Source: Sphingobium limneticum (GTDB lineage Bacteria > Pseudomonadota > Alphaproteobacteria > Sphingomonadales > Sphingomonadaceae). Taken from it: a stretch of DNA of 64,000 bases. The position numbers and the translations under genes were made by a program. Positions 7,530 through 16,491 of this stretch are shown piece by piece. How positions within the stretch are numbered: the first letter of the stretch is position 1; each line of letters begins with the position of its first letter. The stretch covers positions 372,001-436,000 of the forward strand of contig NZ_VYPZ01000001.1 in the NCBI RefSeq assembly GCF_008710155.1, written 5' to 3'. Under the pieces are notes generated by a model. It searched no databases and was not told where the DNA came from. It saw nothing but the letters and a program-made list of their open reading frames with translations.

Positions 7530-10502
7530 ATGAAAGTGACGATCGCAATCCATCGGCAATTGGCCGGCGTCAGCCTGGCGGCGGTGGCGACCATGGCCCT
7601 TGCCGGTCTGGCGCAAGCCCAGACGGCACCGGCGCCGCAAGCCCAGAGTATCGCGCCGCAGGATCAGGCCGATGCCGCCGCGCCCCGTGCCGCCGATATC
7701 ATCGTCACCGGATCGCGCATCACCACCAGCGGTTTCAACGCGCCCACGCCGACGACCGTGATCGGCGAAGAGCAGATCGCCAACAATGCGCAGCCCAATA
7801 TCTTCAACACCATCGCGCAGCTGCCCTCGCTCCAGGGATCGACCGGCGCGGCGACCGGCACCTTCAGCACGTCGAGCGGCCAGCAGGGCCTCAGCTCCTT
7901 CTCGCTGCGCGGCCTTCAGCCCATCCGCACCCTGACGCTGCTGGATGGCCAGCGCGTCGTCGCCGCCAACGTCACCGGCGTGCCGGACATCAGCATGTTC
8001 CCGCAACTGCTGGTCAAGCGCGTCGATGTCGTGACCGGCGGTGCTTCGGCTTCTTACGGCTCGGACGCGGTCGGCGGCGTCGTCAACTTCATCACCGACA
8101 CGCGTTTCGAGGGGTTCAAGGGCAATATCCTGGGCAGCATCACCAAATATGGCGATGATGAAACCGCTCTGGTGCAGGCGGCCTATGGCAAATCCTTCAT
8201 GGACGATCGCTTGCATCTCGTGCTGAGCGGCGAATATGATCATGAAGGTGGGGTGGGTGCCGGCGATTTCGGCACGGATCTGGCCGGCAGCCGCAACTGG
8301 TATCGCGCCACGACGCTGATGAACACCGGCATCACAAATAACGGCCTGCCGCAGTTCAACTATCGCGACTATGCGCAGCCCTATCAATATGCGCGTTATG
8401 GCCTCATCAACAACGGTCCGTTGCAGGGTATCGCCTTCGCCCCGGATGGCACGCCCTATAATTTCAACTATGGATCGAACGGCAGGCCGACCGGCACTGG
8501 CGCTGTCACCAACTGCTATCGCGGCAACAGCTTCTGCGAAGGCGGCGACCTGACGGGCGCGCCGGGTTCGGGCGCCTCGCTCAAGTCGAAACTGGAGCGC
8601 ATCAACGGCTATGGCCGGATCGGCTTCGACTTCGCGCCGGATAATGAGGCCTATGTCACGGTCAATGTGGCGCAGGTGAAGACGAACAATCAGCCAAGCC
8701 CCGGCTATGGCCGTGCCAGCCTGACCGTCCAGTGCGCCAATCCCTATCTGCCCCAGTCCGTCCGCACCGCCTGCGCCACGGCGGGCATCACCTCCTTCGG
8801 CTTCGGGTCGAGCAACGCCTCCTTCCCCGATCCGCAAGTCTATACCGATCGCAAGCAATATCGCTTCGTCGGCGGGCTGAAGGGCAAGTTCGATCTGGGC
8901 GGCACCGACTGGAATTATGACGCCTATTATGAACATGGCATCACCATTTCCGACATCCGGGTTCGCGATATCGTGTTGCAGAACCGTTATGTCGCCGCGA
9001 CCAACGCGATTACCCTGAACGGCGCGATCGTCTGTGCCGATCCGGTGGCGCGCGCCAACGGGTGCCAGCCGATCAACATCTTCGGCAATTTCGCGCCGTC
9101 CGCGTCGGCGCTCGCCTATGTCGCGCCGCATGAAAACGGCCCGTTCCAGCATACGAAGCTGACGCAGGACGTCGCCAGCCTGAACTTTTCGGGCAACCCC
9201 TTCGACCTGTGGGCAGGACCGGTATCGGTCGCCTTCGGTGGCGAATATCGCCGCGAATTCTACCGGGTGAACGCCGACCCTTACGGCGCCGGCGTATCGC
9301 CGCTCAGCCCCAACAGTCCGGCCTATCCCGCCGACCCGCTGCTCAATGCGCAGCTGGGCAGCAACTGGGCGGCCGGCAACTACAAGAACGGCCGTGGTAA
9401 ATATGAAGTCTATGAAGGCTATGTCGAAGTGGATCTTCCCATTTTCGACAGCCAGTCGATCGGCCGTGCCAATCTGAACGCGGCGGGGCGTGGCACCCAT
9501 TACAGCACGTCCGGGACCGTATGGACCTGGAAGGTCGGCGGCACCTGGGACACGCCGCTCAGCGGCCTGCGCCTGCGCGCAGTCACCTCGCGCGACGTGC
9601 GCGCGCCCAACCTGTCGGAATTGTTCGCAGCGCCCACGGTCACGACCCTGCCGAACTTCAACGATCCCTTCCGCAATCAGGCGGTTCAGGTTTTCCAGAA
9701 TGTCGTCGGCAACACCAATTTGCGTCCGGAAGTCGCACGGAACACCGAACTGGGCGTCGTACTGGCCCGCCCGGAATGGCTGCCCGGCCTCAGCCTGTCG
9801 TTCGACTATTACAACATCAAGCTGAGCGGCGTGGTTTCCAGCCTGTCCGCCGACCAGATCGTGCGTTTCTGCTTCGAAGGCAATCAGGCCTTCTGCGGCG
9901 GTTTCCAGCTGGACGGGGCGCAGGGCACCAACTTCGTCAATGTCCAGCCGTTCAACCTGGCCTCCTGGAAGACCAGCGGTTTCGATATCGAAGCAAGCTA
10001 CCAATGGCAGCAGCCGCTCGGCCTGCCGGGCAGCTTCACCGTTCGTGCGCTGGGCACCCATATCCAGAAATTCGTGGTCAGCGCCGGGATCGCCGGCGTC
10101 GATCCGGTCGATCAGGCCGGCGCGAACAATGGCGCTACGCCCGACTGGAAATGGCTGGCGGTACAAACCTATGATAGTGGCCGCCTGACCCTGACGGTGC
10201 AGGAGCGCTGGTTCAGCGATGGTACTTTCGGCAATCAATATGTCGTTTGCCAAACCTCCTGCCCGGTATCGACCGGCAATCATCCGACGATCGACCGCAA
10301 CAAGATGAAGGGGGCATTCTATGTGGATGTCGGCGCCACCTTCAAGCTTAACGATCAACTGAGCATCTATGGGAAGGTCGATAATCTGTTCGACAAGGAT
10401 CCCGTCGCATCGCCCCAGACCAATACCGGTCTGGATGTCAACCCGGCGCTCTACGACACGCTGGGCCGCATCTATCGCGCAGGTGTTCGTTTCAACTTCT
10501 GA
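7530..10502 (+). CDS. TonB-dependent outer-membrane receptor
   Basis: A 990-residue outer-membrane beta-barrel with a Sec signal peptide (ends AGLAQA-QT). The TonB box-like ADIIVTGSRI starts at about residue 52. The plug domain (about 60-190) contains SFSLRGLQPIRTLTLLDGQRV and GGASASYGSDAVGGVVNFITD, and the barrel ends in the typical terminal aromatic GVRFNF. Plug features match the sphingomonad/Xanthomonas receptors linked to plant carbohydrates. The start at 7530 is preceded by AAAGGGGAAGGATCA; an in-frame ATG at 7479 would put extra residues before the signal peptide and is less likely. The neighbouring lyase-like protein suggests it imports a pectic oligosaccharide; this is inference. Confidence 0.93.
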   Translation: MKVTIAIHRQLAGVSLAAVATMALAGLAQAQTAPAPQAQSIAPQDQADAAAPRAADIIVTGSRITTSGFNAPTPTTVIGEEQIANNAQPNIFNTIAQLPSLQGSTGAATGTFSTSSGQQGLSSFSLRGLQPIRTLTLLDGQRVVAANVTGVPDISMFPQLLVKRVDVVTGGASASYGSDAVGGVVNFITDTRFEGFKGNILGSITKYGDDETALVQAAYGKSFMDDRLHLVLSGEYDHEGGVGAGDFGTDLAGSRNWYRATTLMNTGITNNGLPQFNYRDYAQPYQYARYGLINNGPLQGIAFAPDGTPYNFNYGSNGRPTGTGAVTNCYRGNSFCEGGDLTGAPGSGASLKSKLERINGYGRIGFDFAPDNEAYVTVNVAQVKTNNQPSPGYGRASLTVQCANPYLPQSVRTACATAGITSFGFGSSNASFPDPQVYTDRKQYRFVGGLKGKFDLGGTDWNYDAYYEHGITISDIRVRDIVLQNRYVAATNAITLNGAIVCADPVARANGCQPINIFGNFAPSASALAYVAPHENGPFQHTKLTQDVASLNFSGNPFDLWAGPVSVAFGGEYRREFYRVNADPYGAGVSPLSPNSPAYPADPLLNAQLGSNWAAGNYKNGRGKYEVYEGYVEVDLPIFDSQSIGRANLNAAGRGTHYSTSGTVWTWKVGGTWDTPLSGLRLRAVTSRDVRAPNLSELFAAPTVTTLPNFNDPFRNQAVQVFQNVVGNTNLRPEVARNTELGVVLARPEWLPGLSLSFDYYNIKLSGVVSSLSADQIVRFCFEGNQAFCGGFQLDGAQGTNFVNVQPFNLASWKTSGFDIEASYQWQQPLGLPGSFTVRALGTHIQKFVVSAGIAGVDPVDQAGANNGATPDWKWLAVQTYDSGRLTLTVQERWFSDGTFGNQYVVCQTSCPVSTGNHPTIDRNKMKGAFYVDVGATFKLNDQLSIYGKVDNLFDKDPVASPQTNTGLDVNPALYDTLGRIYRAGVRFNF

Positions 10503-10529
10503 TTGCTCCCCGATGTCCCCCCAAAACTC

Positions 10530-10563
10530 GTCCCGGTCCTGCACGGCCGGGACGTTTCTTTTT
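10530..10563 (+). terminator. Rho-independent terminator of the TonB receptor gene
   Basis: GTCCCGG (10530-10536) pairs with CCGGGAC (10547-10553) and is followed by GTTTCTTTTT. It lies 28 bp behind the receptor stop codon. Confidence 0.8.
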
Positions 10564-10598
10564 CGCAGCCTGTTACGGGTCTGCCGATCGAAGGAAGC

Positions 10599-10653
10599 GA
10601 TCGTCGCCGGCCCCCTGCACCATGCCATCGCGGACGGGCAGGGGGCGACGATC
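10599..10653 (-). terminator. Long imperfect hairpin behind the Gfo/Idh gene
   Basis: GATCGTCGCC pairs with GGCGACGATC and, after a 4-nt bulge, CCCTGC pairs with GCAGGG, giving a 16-bp stem with a 19-nt loop. It begins 4 bp past the stop of the minus-strand oxidoreductase. No T-run follows, so it could be a terminator helped by Rho or an mRNA-end stabiliser. Confidence 0.4.
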
Positions 10654-10657
10654 AGGT

Positions 10658-11806
10658 TCAGCTATGCGTGACCGCACTCCATTTCTGGTCGGACGCGGCG
10701 TTGGCGATCACGGTTTCGACGAAGGCCATGGTCCGCAACCCCGCCTCGATCGACGGGAAACCGTCGGCTGCGTCGCTGTTGCCCGTCCGGATGCGCGCGG
10801 CAAAGCTGCGATAGAGATTGGCGAACGCCTCAATATAGCCCTCGGGATGACCCGCCGGCGTGCGCAGGCGCGGCAGGGTGGATGGCGCCAGGCCCGGCCC
10901 ACCGGCCCGCACCAGCTCCGCGGGGCGATCCAGCCAGCGCAGCGTCAACGTGTTCGGTTCCATCTGCGACCATTCCAGGCCGCCCTTCTCGCCATGGATA
11001 CGCAGTTTCAGTCCATTTTCATCGCCCGCCGCAATCTGGCTGGCCTTGAGCGTGCCGCGTGCGCCGCCGTCCAGTCGCAGCAGCACGGCGACATCGTCGT
11101 CCAGCCGCCGACCCTCGACATGGATGGTCAGGTCCGCGCACAATTCGCGCACCCCCAGCCCCGAAACATGCTCGGCAAGGTGGAAGGCATGGGTGCCGAT
11201 ATCGCCCAGGCACCCACCAAGGCCCGCGCGCGCCGGATCGGTGCGCCATTCGGCCTGCTTGTTGCCGTCGCGGTCGATCGGCTGGCTCAGCCAACCCTGC
11301 GAATATTCGACCTGCACCAGCCGGATCTTGCCCAAATCGCCGCGTGCCACCCGCGCCCGCGCCTCTTCCACCAGCGGATAGCCGCTATACGTGAAGGCAA
11401 GACCGAACTGGCGGCCGGACCGCTCCGCCGCCTGCGCGATCAGCCGGGCTTCCGCCGAACTGAGCGCCATCGGCTTTTCGCAAAAGACGTGAAAGCCCGC
11501 GTCCAGCGCCGCGATGGCCATCGGCGCATGCAGATGATTGGGGGTCACGATGGAAACTGCGTCGATCCGCTGGTCGGCCGGCAGCGCGGCTTCGGCCACC
11601 AGCAGCGCATCGAGCGAATTATAGACCCGCGCCGGCTCTATGCCCAGCGCGGCGCCCGACCGCCGGTTCCGCTCGGGATCGCTGCTGAACGCCCCGGCGA
11701 CCAATTGCCATTCGCCGTCCAGCGCGGCGGCGGCGCGATGGATCGCACCGATGAACGCGCCTTCGCCTCCGCCGACCATGGCCAGGCGCAAAACTCCTGT
11801 CGTCAT
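10658..11806 (-). CDS. Gfo/Idh/MocA-family sugar oxidoreductase, cytoplasmic
   Basis: A 382-residue NAD(P)-dependent dehydrogenase without signal peptide. The Rossmann domain opens at [19 protein letters not shown] (residues 6-24); CEKPMAL carries the conserved Lys (about residue 113) and [20 protein letters not shown] carries the conserved Asp and His pair (about residues 201-220). Members next to DUF1080/TIM-barrel genes usually reduce or oxidise 3-keto or inositol-type sugars; here it would act on a product imported from the periplasmic 3-keto pathway (inference). The ATG at 11806 follows AAAGGAGGAGAG, better than the in-frame start at 11827. It is divergent from the cytochrome-led operon and shares its operators at 11832 and 11867. 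Confidence 0.9.
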   Translation of the reverse strand: MTTGVLRLAMVGGGEGAFIGAIHRAAAALDGEWQLVAGAFSSDPERNRRSGAALGIEPARVYNSLDALLVAEAALPADQRIDAVSIVTPNHLHAPMAIAALDAGFHVFCEKPMALSSAEARLIAQAAERSGRQFGLAFTYSGYPLVEEARARVARGDLGKIRLVQVEYSQGWLSQPIDRDGNKQAEWRTDPARAGLGGCLGDIGTHAFHLAEHVSGLGVRELCADLTIHVEGRRLDDDVAVLLRLDGGARGTLKASQIAAGDENGLKLRIHGEKGGLEWSQMEPNTLTLRWLDRPAELVRAGGPGLAPSTLPRLRTPAGHPEGYIEAFANLYRSFAARIRTGNSDAADGFPSIEAGLRTMAFVETVIANAASDQKWSAVTHS

Positions 11807-11831
11807 CTCTCTCCTCCTTTGTCTCATGCAA

Positions 11832-11845
11832 CGTTAGCGCAATCA
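11832..11845. promoter_or_regulatory. Candidate LacI-type operator (CGTTAGCGCAATCA)
   Basis: Reverse complement TGATTGCGCTAACG, matching 13 of 14 or 12 of 14 positions of the sites at 26088 and 49220. It lies in the divergent promoter between the Gfo/Idh gene and the cytochrome c operon. Confidence 0.5.
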
Positions 11846-11866
11846 TTCTGGTCTTGATCTCACATG

Positions 11867-11880
11867 ATTTACCGGTAAAT
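11867..11880. promoter_or_regulatory. Perfect 14-bp palindrome ATTTACCGGTAAAT
   Basis: A perfect palindrome with the ACCGGT centre typical of LacI-family operators, in the same divergent promoter as the site at 11832. The LacI gene closing this locus (19668) is the obvious candidate binder, but nothing in the sequence proves it. Confidence 0.55.
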
Positions 11881-11914
11881 TAATAGCAAGAATAAACAAG
11901 ATGGAGAGTCGAGG

Positions 11915-12298
11915 ATGCGCAGGGTAGCGAACCTCAATCTGACGCTGATCGCGGGCATCGCGACGGCTATCATAATAGCAGCCAGCACCGCGCAAGCCGG
12001 TGCGCAGACGCCGCCGCCGGCTTTCGGCGCTTGCCGCGCTTGCCATAATGTCCAGAAGGATGGAAAAAGCGGCATCGGCCCGAATTTGAACGGGGTAGCG
12101 GGTCGCCCGGCGGCATCCTTGCCCGGCTTTACCTATTCGGCTGCGCTCAAGGCGTCGAAGCTGCGCTGGGACGATGAGAGCCTGGACGCCTTCCTGGCCG
12201 CGCCGATGAAGAAAGTGCCCGGTACCCGCATGCCGATCGGCACGGCTGATCCTGCCAAGCGCGCGGCCATCATTACCTATCTGAAGAGCTTGAAATGA
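11915..12298 (+). CDS. Small class I c-type cytochrome
   Basis: A 127-residue periplasmic cytochrome. A Sec signal/anchor (about residues 8-30) precedes the heme-binding CRACH (Cys40, Cys43, His44), and the sixth ligand is probably Met106 in PGTRMPIG. The size and the HNVQKDGKSGIGPNLNGVAGR stretch match the cytochrome c550/c2 type. It opens the operon and overlaps the next gene by ATGA, so it is likely the electron acceptor of the GMC dehydrogenase encoded at its end, passing electrons to the respiratory chain (inference from context). Confidence 0.9.
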   Translation: MRRVANLNLTLIAGIATAIIIAASTAQAGAQTPPPAFGACRACHNVQKDGKSGIGPNLNGVAGRPAASLPGFTYSAALKASKLRWDDESLDAFLAAPMKKVPGTRMPIGTADPAKRAAIITYLKSLK

Positions 12299-13356
12299 CG
12301 CAGCAATATGGCATGCGCGGCCCCGCCGTCTTCCTCGCCCAGTTCATGGGTGATACGGCCCCCTTCGACACGCTGGACAATGCCGCGCGCTGGATGGCGG
12401 CGGCGGGTTACAAGGGCATACAGGTGCCCAGCAACGATCCGCGCTGCATGGATCTTGCGCTGGCAGCGGACAGCCAGGATTATTGCGACGAACTGGCCGG
12501 CCGCTGCCGCGAGGCGGGCGTCGAGATTTCCGAACTGTCGACCCATTTGCAGGGGCAGCTGGTCGCGGTCCATCCGGCCTATGACGCGGCGTTCGACAAT
12601 TTCGCGCCGCCTGCCTTGCGCGGCAAGCCTGCCGAGCGGCAGGCCTGGGCGGTCGATCAGCTGAAACTGGCGGCAAAGGCCAGCCGGCGTCTGGGGCTGA
12701 AGGCGCATGCGACCTTTTCGGGCGCCTTGGCCTGGCCCTTCATCTATCCTTGGCCGCAACGTCCGGCAGGTCTGGTCGAGGAAGCCTTTGCGGAATTGGG
12801 TCGGCGCTGGCTGCCGATCCTGGATGCGTTCGAGGAAGAGGGCGTTGACCTCTGCTACGAACTGCATCCGGGCGAGGATCTGCATGACGGCCTGACCTTC
12901 GAGCGCTTCCTGGACGCGGTCGGCGGCCATAAGCGCGCCAATATTCTGTACGATCCCAGCCATTTCGTGTTGCAGGCGATGGACTATCTTCAGTTCATCG
13001 ACATCTATCACGACCGCATCAAGATGTTCCATGTGAAGGATGCGGAATTCAACCCGACGGGCAAGGCCGGCGTCTATGGCGGCTATGCCGACTGGGTCGA
13101 TCGCCCCGGTCGCTTCCGCTCGCTGGGTGATGGGCAGGTCGATTTTACCGGCATCTTCTCGCGCCTGACCCAATATGGCTATGATGGCTGGGCCGTGCTG
13201 GAATGGGAATGCTGTCTGAAGCATCCGGAAGATGGCGCGCGCGAAGGCGCTCCCTTCATCGAGGCGCACATGATCCGGCGGCCGGAACGGGCTTTTGACG
13301 ATTTCGCCGGCGGCGGCGATCCCGCCAACAATCGCCGCTGGCTGGGACTGGACTGA
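12295..13356 (+). CDS. Sugar isomerase/epimerase-like TIM barrel, cytoplasmic
   Basis: A 353-residue xylose-isomerase-like TIM-barrel protein without signal peptide. Likely metal ligands sit in DLCYELHPGED (about residues 183-193), ILYDPSHF (about 216-223), MFHVKDAEF (about 243-251) and AVLEWECC (about 300-307), the usual Glu/Asp/His/Glu set of this superfamily. Proteins of this type accompany Gfo/Idh enzymes and convert keto-sugars or inosose-like compounds; the precise reaction is unknown. It overlaps the cytochrome gene by 4 bp. Of the three TIM-barrel proteins in this operon it is the only one predicted to stay in the cytoplasm. Confidence 0.85.
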   Translation: MTQQYGMRGPAVFLAQFMGDTAPFDTLDNAARWMAAAGYKGIQVPSNDPRCMDLALAADSQDYCDELAGRCREAGVEISELSTHLQGQLVAVHPAYDAAFDNFAPPALRGKPAERQAWAVDQLKLAAKASRRLGLKAHATFSGALAWPFIYPWPQRPAGLVEEAFAELGRRWLPILDAFEEEGVDLCYELHPGEDLHDGLTFERFLDAVGGHKRANILYDPSHFVLQAMDYLQFIDIYHDRIKMFHVKDAEFNPTGKAGVYGGYADWVDRPGRFRSLGDGQVDFTGIFSRLTQYGYDGWAVLEWECCLKHPEDGAREGAPFIEAHMIRRPERAFDDFAGGGDPANNRRWLGLD

Positions 13357-13374
13357 CAGTAGCGCACATCAAAA

Positions 13375-13401
13375 GCCCCGATAACAGGCATCGGACGGGG
13401 C
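13375..13401. other. Intra-operon hairpin
   Basis: GCCCCGAT can pair with ATCGG-AC-GGGGC (2-nt bulge, 7-nt loop) in the 66-bp gap before the MFS gene. On the plus strand A-runs, not T-runs, flank it, so it is not a standard terminator; it may be an mRNA processing or stability element. Confidence 0.3.
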
Positions 13402-13422
13402 AAAAAGGGTAGAGGAACGGGC

Positions 13423-14727
13423 ATGACGGGCATAAACCGGCAAAGGCTATTTTGGCTGAGCGTATTGGCGCTGTTCACCGCGTCGATGAGCGCCTCTTTG
13501 CGCGCGGCGGTGGCAAGCAGCCTGAAGGCGGAATGGATCGACCCGATCGCACCGATCGCGGCGGGTGAGATGATCGGCGCAGCGCTCGGCTCGGCCTTTC
13601 TCGGCTTTTCGATCACGGTTTTCGTGGTCAGCGCGTTTCTCGACACGCTCGGCATCCGCCGCGTCCTGATCGGCTGCGGCGTCGCCTTCCTGATCGGCAC
13701 GACGCTGATCGTGGGCGCGGGCGCCTTTGCCAGCGGCATGGCGGTCTATCATCTGGTGTGGCTCGGCATGCTGCTGTCCGGCATCGGCTGGGGCTTTGCC
13801 GAAGCGTCCATCAATCCGCTGACCGCGCGCCTCTATCCCGAAGACACGACCCATCGCCTCAATGTGCTGCACGCCTGGTATCCCGGTGGCCTGATCGTCG
13901 GCGGGCTGGCCGGCGTGTTTCTGGCATCCGCCCTGCCGTGGCAGGCGATTATGGGTCTTGCCTATCTGCCCGCCATCGGCGTCATCCTGATCGCCGCGAC
14001 CACGACATTCCCCGAAACGCCCAAGGCCGTGGGCGACGCCGGCATGAAGGAAATGATGCTGGAAGTCGTCCGCCGCCCCAGCTTCTTCATCTGGTTCGGC
14101 GCCATGTTCCTGACCGCTTCGTCCGAACTGGCGCCGGGCCAGTGGATCGACGTCGCGCTCAGCAATCGCGTGGGCATGCGCGGCATCCTGCTGCTGGTCT
14201 ATGTCAGCGCGCTGATGTTCGTCTTCCGCCATTTTGCGGGGCGGATCGCTGGCCGCCTGTCCAACCCCGGTCTGCTCTGGGTGTCCAGCCTGCTCGCCGC
14301 GATCGGCCTGTTCCTGCTGTCGCAGGCGCAATCGCCGGTTTCCGCGATCCTGGCTTCGACCGTCTGGGGCCTTGGCGTCTGCGCCATGTGGCCGACCATG
14401 CTGGCTTCGGTCGCCGAACGCTATCCGCGCGGTGATGCCTGGGCGCTGGGGCTGGTTGGATCGGCCGGCGCGCTGGCCAGCTTCTTCGTCCTGCCGCGCC
14501 TGGGCGAAATGTTCGACCAGGCGAAGGTGGAGATTGCCGGCGGTCCCGAGGCTTTCACCCGCCTGACCGGCGAAGCGCTGCGCACGGTCGAGGATGCCGC
14601 CGCATCGCAGTCCTTCGCCCGCCTGACCTTCGTGCCGTTGATCCTGCTGGTCGTCTTCGGCGGCGTCTGGCTGGCGGAACGGCGCGCCGATCGCCGGGCA
14701 GCGCGCGTGACGGAGCGCGCGGCATGA
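13423..14727 (+). CDS. MFS sugar transporter
   Basis: A 434-residue inner-membrane transporter with about 12 membrane segments. The first half has the conserved GWGFAEASINPLTARLYPED loop and LNVLHAWYPGGLIVGGLAGV, similar to FucP-like and DUF1080-linked MFS proteins; the middle loop is charged (ETPKAVGDAGMKEMM). It probably moves the 3-keto sugar or its hydrolysis product into the cytoplasm. It follows the TIM-barrel gene by 66 bp and overlaps the next gene by 4 bp; the start has AGAGGAA upstream. Confidence 0.85.
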   Translation: MTGINRQRLFWLSVLALFTASMSASLRAAVASSLKAEWIDPIAPIAAGEMIGAALGSAFLGFSITVFVVSAFLDTLGIRRVLIGCGVAFLIGTTLIVGAGAFASGMAVYHLVWLGMLLSGIGWGFAEASINPLTARLYPEDTTHRLNVLHAWYPGGLIVGGLAGVFLASALPWQAIMGLAYLPAIGVILIAATTTFPETPKAVGDAGMKEMMLEVVRRPSFFIWFGAMFLTASSELAPGQWIDVALSNRVGMRGILLLVYVSALMFVFRHFAGRIAGRLSNPGLLWVSSLLAAIGLFLLSQAQSPVSAILASTVWGLGVCAMWPTMLASVAERYPRGDAWALGLVGSAGALASFFVLPRLGEMFDQAKVEIAGGPEAFTRLTGEALRTVEDAAASQSFARLTFVPLILLVVFGGVWLAERRADRRAARVTERAA

Positions 14728-15635
14728 GCCTGTCGCGCCGCGCGATGATCGCGGCCGGCCTTGCGACCGCAGCAGCCCCCGCCATCGCCGCCGCCGGAAA
14801 GGGCCGTTCCAACGCCGCCCATTTCTCGCTCGCCTACGCCCCGCATGAGGGCAGCTTCGCCAGCCGGGGTGGCCTGCTCGAACAGATCGCCTACGCCGCC
14901 GATCAGGGGTTTACCGCTTGGGAAGACAATGAAGCGCGCAGCCGCCCCGTCGCACAGCAGGAAGCCATGGCAAAGGCGCTCGCGCAGCGCGGCATGACCA
15001 TGGGCGTCTTCGTCGCCTCCATGCCCAAATGGGCCGATTTCCGCCCACTCTTGGGTAGCAATGACGATGCCGAGCGCGAAGCTTTCCTGGCCGATGTCCG
15101 TAGTTCGGTCGAGGTCGCCAAACGCCTGAACGCCAAACACGCGACCGTCGTCACCGGCTTCATGGATCGCAAGCTGCCGCAGGATATCCAGACTGCCCGC
15201 ATCATCGACTGCATGCGCCGCGCCGGCGATATCGTTGCGCCCCATGGCCTTGCGCTGGTGATGGAGCCGCTCAACACCCGGACCAATCATCCCGGCGTCT
15301 TCATGCAGTCGATCGCGCAGGGCTATGCCGTCGCGCGCGGCGCCAACAGCCCTGGCGTCAAGATTTTGGCGGATCTCTATCATGAACAGATTCAGTCGGG
15401 AAACCTGATCCCGACGCTGGACGCCTGCTGGGAAGAGATCGGCTATATCCAGTTCGGCGACAATCCGGGCCGCAAGGAACCGGGCACGGGCGAGATCAAC
15501 TATGCCAACATCGTCCGCTGGCTGCGCGGCCGCGACTATGGCGGCGTGATCGGCATGGAACATGGCAATTCGGTAGCCGGGCGCGAGGGCGAGGATCGAC
15601 TGATCGCCGCCTATCGCGCCATCGACAAAGCATAA
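14724..15635 (+). CDS. Hydroxypyruvate-isomerase-like TIM barrel, Tat-exported
   Basis: A 303-residue TIM-barrel protein with a twin-arginine signal (SLSRRAMIAAG, then an Ala-rich stretch ending near AAAGK). The core resembles hydroxypyruvate isomerase/Hyi: VMEPLNTRTNHPG (about residue 177 on), KILADLYHEQIQSGN, IQFGDNPGRKEPGTGEINY and the final VIGMEHGNS Glu. Hyi itself is cytoplasmic, so an exported copy in a DUF1080 operon more likely acts on a keto-sugar in the periplasm; its reaction is not known. It overlaps the MFS gene by ATGA. Confidence 0.8.
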   Translation: MSLSRRAMIAAGLATAAAPAIAAAGKGRSNAAHFSLAYAPHEGSFASRGGLLEQIAYAADQGFTAWEDNEARSRPVAQQEAMAKALAQRGMTMGVFVASMPKWADFRPLLGSNDDAEREAFLADVRSSVEVAKRLNAKHATVVTGFMDRKLPQDIQTARIIDCMRRAGDIVAPHGLALVMEPLNTRTNHPGVFMQSIAQGYAVARGANSPGVKILADLYHEQIQSGNLIPTLDACWEEIGYIQFGDNPGRKEPGTGEINYANIVRWLRGRDYGGVIGMEHGNSVAGREGEDRLIAAYRAIDKA

Positions 15636-15654
15636 AAGAGGAGGAGGCGAGAGG

Positions 15655-16491
15655 ATGAAACCCATTCCTATCGGCGTGGCAATGGCGGTCGGCCTGATGG
15701 CGGGCACATTGGTCCATGCGCAGGACAAACCCGGAAAGCTGGGTTTCAAGGACACACCGATCCTGCCCGGCGGCAAGTGGCATGTCCATGATCCCGATCG
15801 TCCGGCCCCCACGGTCGTCACGCCGGCCGCGCAACCGGGCGGCGCGCCGTCCGACGCGATCATCCTGTTCGACGGGAAATCGCTCGACGCCTGGCGCAGC
15901 GAGCGCAAGCCCTGGACCGTGGCGAAGGGTGTGATGACGATTCCGTCCCGCGCGGAGAGCGGCGGCGAAAACGCCCTCATTTCCAAGCAGGAATTTGGCG
16001 ACGTCCAGTTCCATCTGGAATTTCGCTCGCCCAACCCGCCGACCAAAAGTTCGCAGGATCGCGGCAATAGCGGCATATGGTTCATGCAACGCTATGAGGT
16101 GCAGATTCTCGACGGCTATCAGAACCCGACCTATGCCGATGGCACGGTCGGCGCGGTCTATGCGTGGAAGCCGCCGCTGGTGAACCCGTCGCGCAAGCCG
16201 GGCGAATGGCAAAGCTACGACATCATCTTCGAGCGGCCCCGCTTTGCTGCGGACGGCAGCGTCGCACGCCCGGCCTATGTCACCGTGCTACTCAACGGTG
16301 TGATGGTGCAAAATCATCAGGCGATGCTGGGCACCACAAAATGGCGCTCGATTGCCCAATATCAGGCGCATGGCGACAAGGCGCCGATCCAGCTTCAAGA
16401 TCATGACTCGCCGGTGTCGTTCCGTAACATCTGGGTCCGGCCGTTGCCGCAGGACGCCATCGCACAGGACAATAAGGGGGCAGGACAATGA
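15655..16491 (+). CDS. DUF1080 protein, 3-keto-glycoside hydrolase family
   Basis: A 278-residue periplasmic protein with a Sec signal peptide (cut near VHA-QDK). The DUF1080 jelly-roll fold is recognised by DAIILFDGKSLDAWRS (about residues 68-83), RGNSGIWFMQRYEVQILDGY (about 137-156), YADGTVGAVYAWKPP and the terminal SPVSFRNIWVRPL. Family members hydrolyse 3-keto-disaccharides or 3-keto-glycosides after the sugar has been oxidised at C3. Here the oxidising dehydrogenase is in the same operon. It overlaps the next gene by 4 bp. Confidence 0.85.
   Translation: MKPIPIGVAMAVGLMAGTLVHAQDKPGKLGFKDTPILPGGKWHVHDPDRPAPTVVTPAAQPGGAPSDAIILFDGKSLDAWRSERKPWTVAKGVMTIPSRAESGGENALISKQEFGDVQFHLEFRSPNPPTKSSQDRGNSGIWFMQRYEVQILDGYQNPTYADGTVGAVYAWKPPLVNPSRKPGEWQSYDIIFERPRFAADGSVARPAYVTVLLNGVMVQNHQAMLGTTKWRSIAQYQAHGDKAPIQLQDHDSPVSFRNIWVRPLPQDAIAQDNKGAGQ

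Noticed and set aside
7527-10628. Open frame of over 1000 codons antisense to the TonB receptor
   Set aside because: It mirrors the receptor codon by codon, has no recognisable domain and no ribosome binding site; high-GC genes in this window commonly leave such antisense frames.
10622-11857. 411-codon plus-strand frame over the Gfo/Idh gene
   Set aside because: Low-complexity Arg/Ala-rich translation; the minus-strand oxidoreductase has a good start, Rossmann motif and catalytic Lys.
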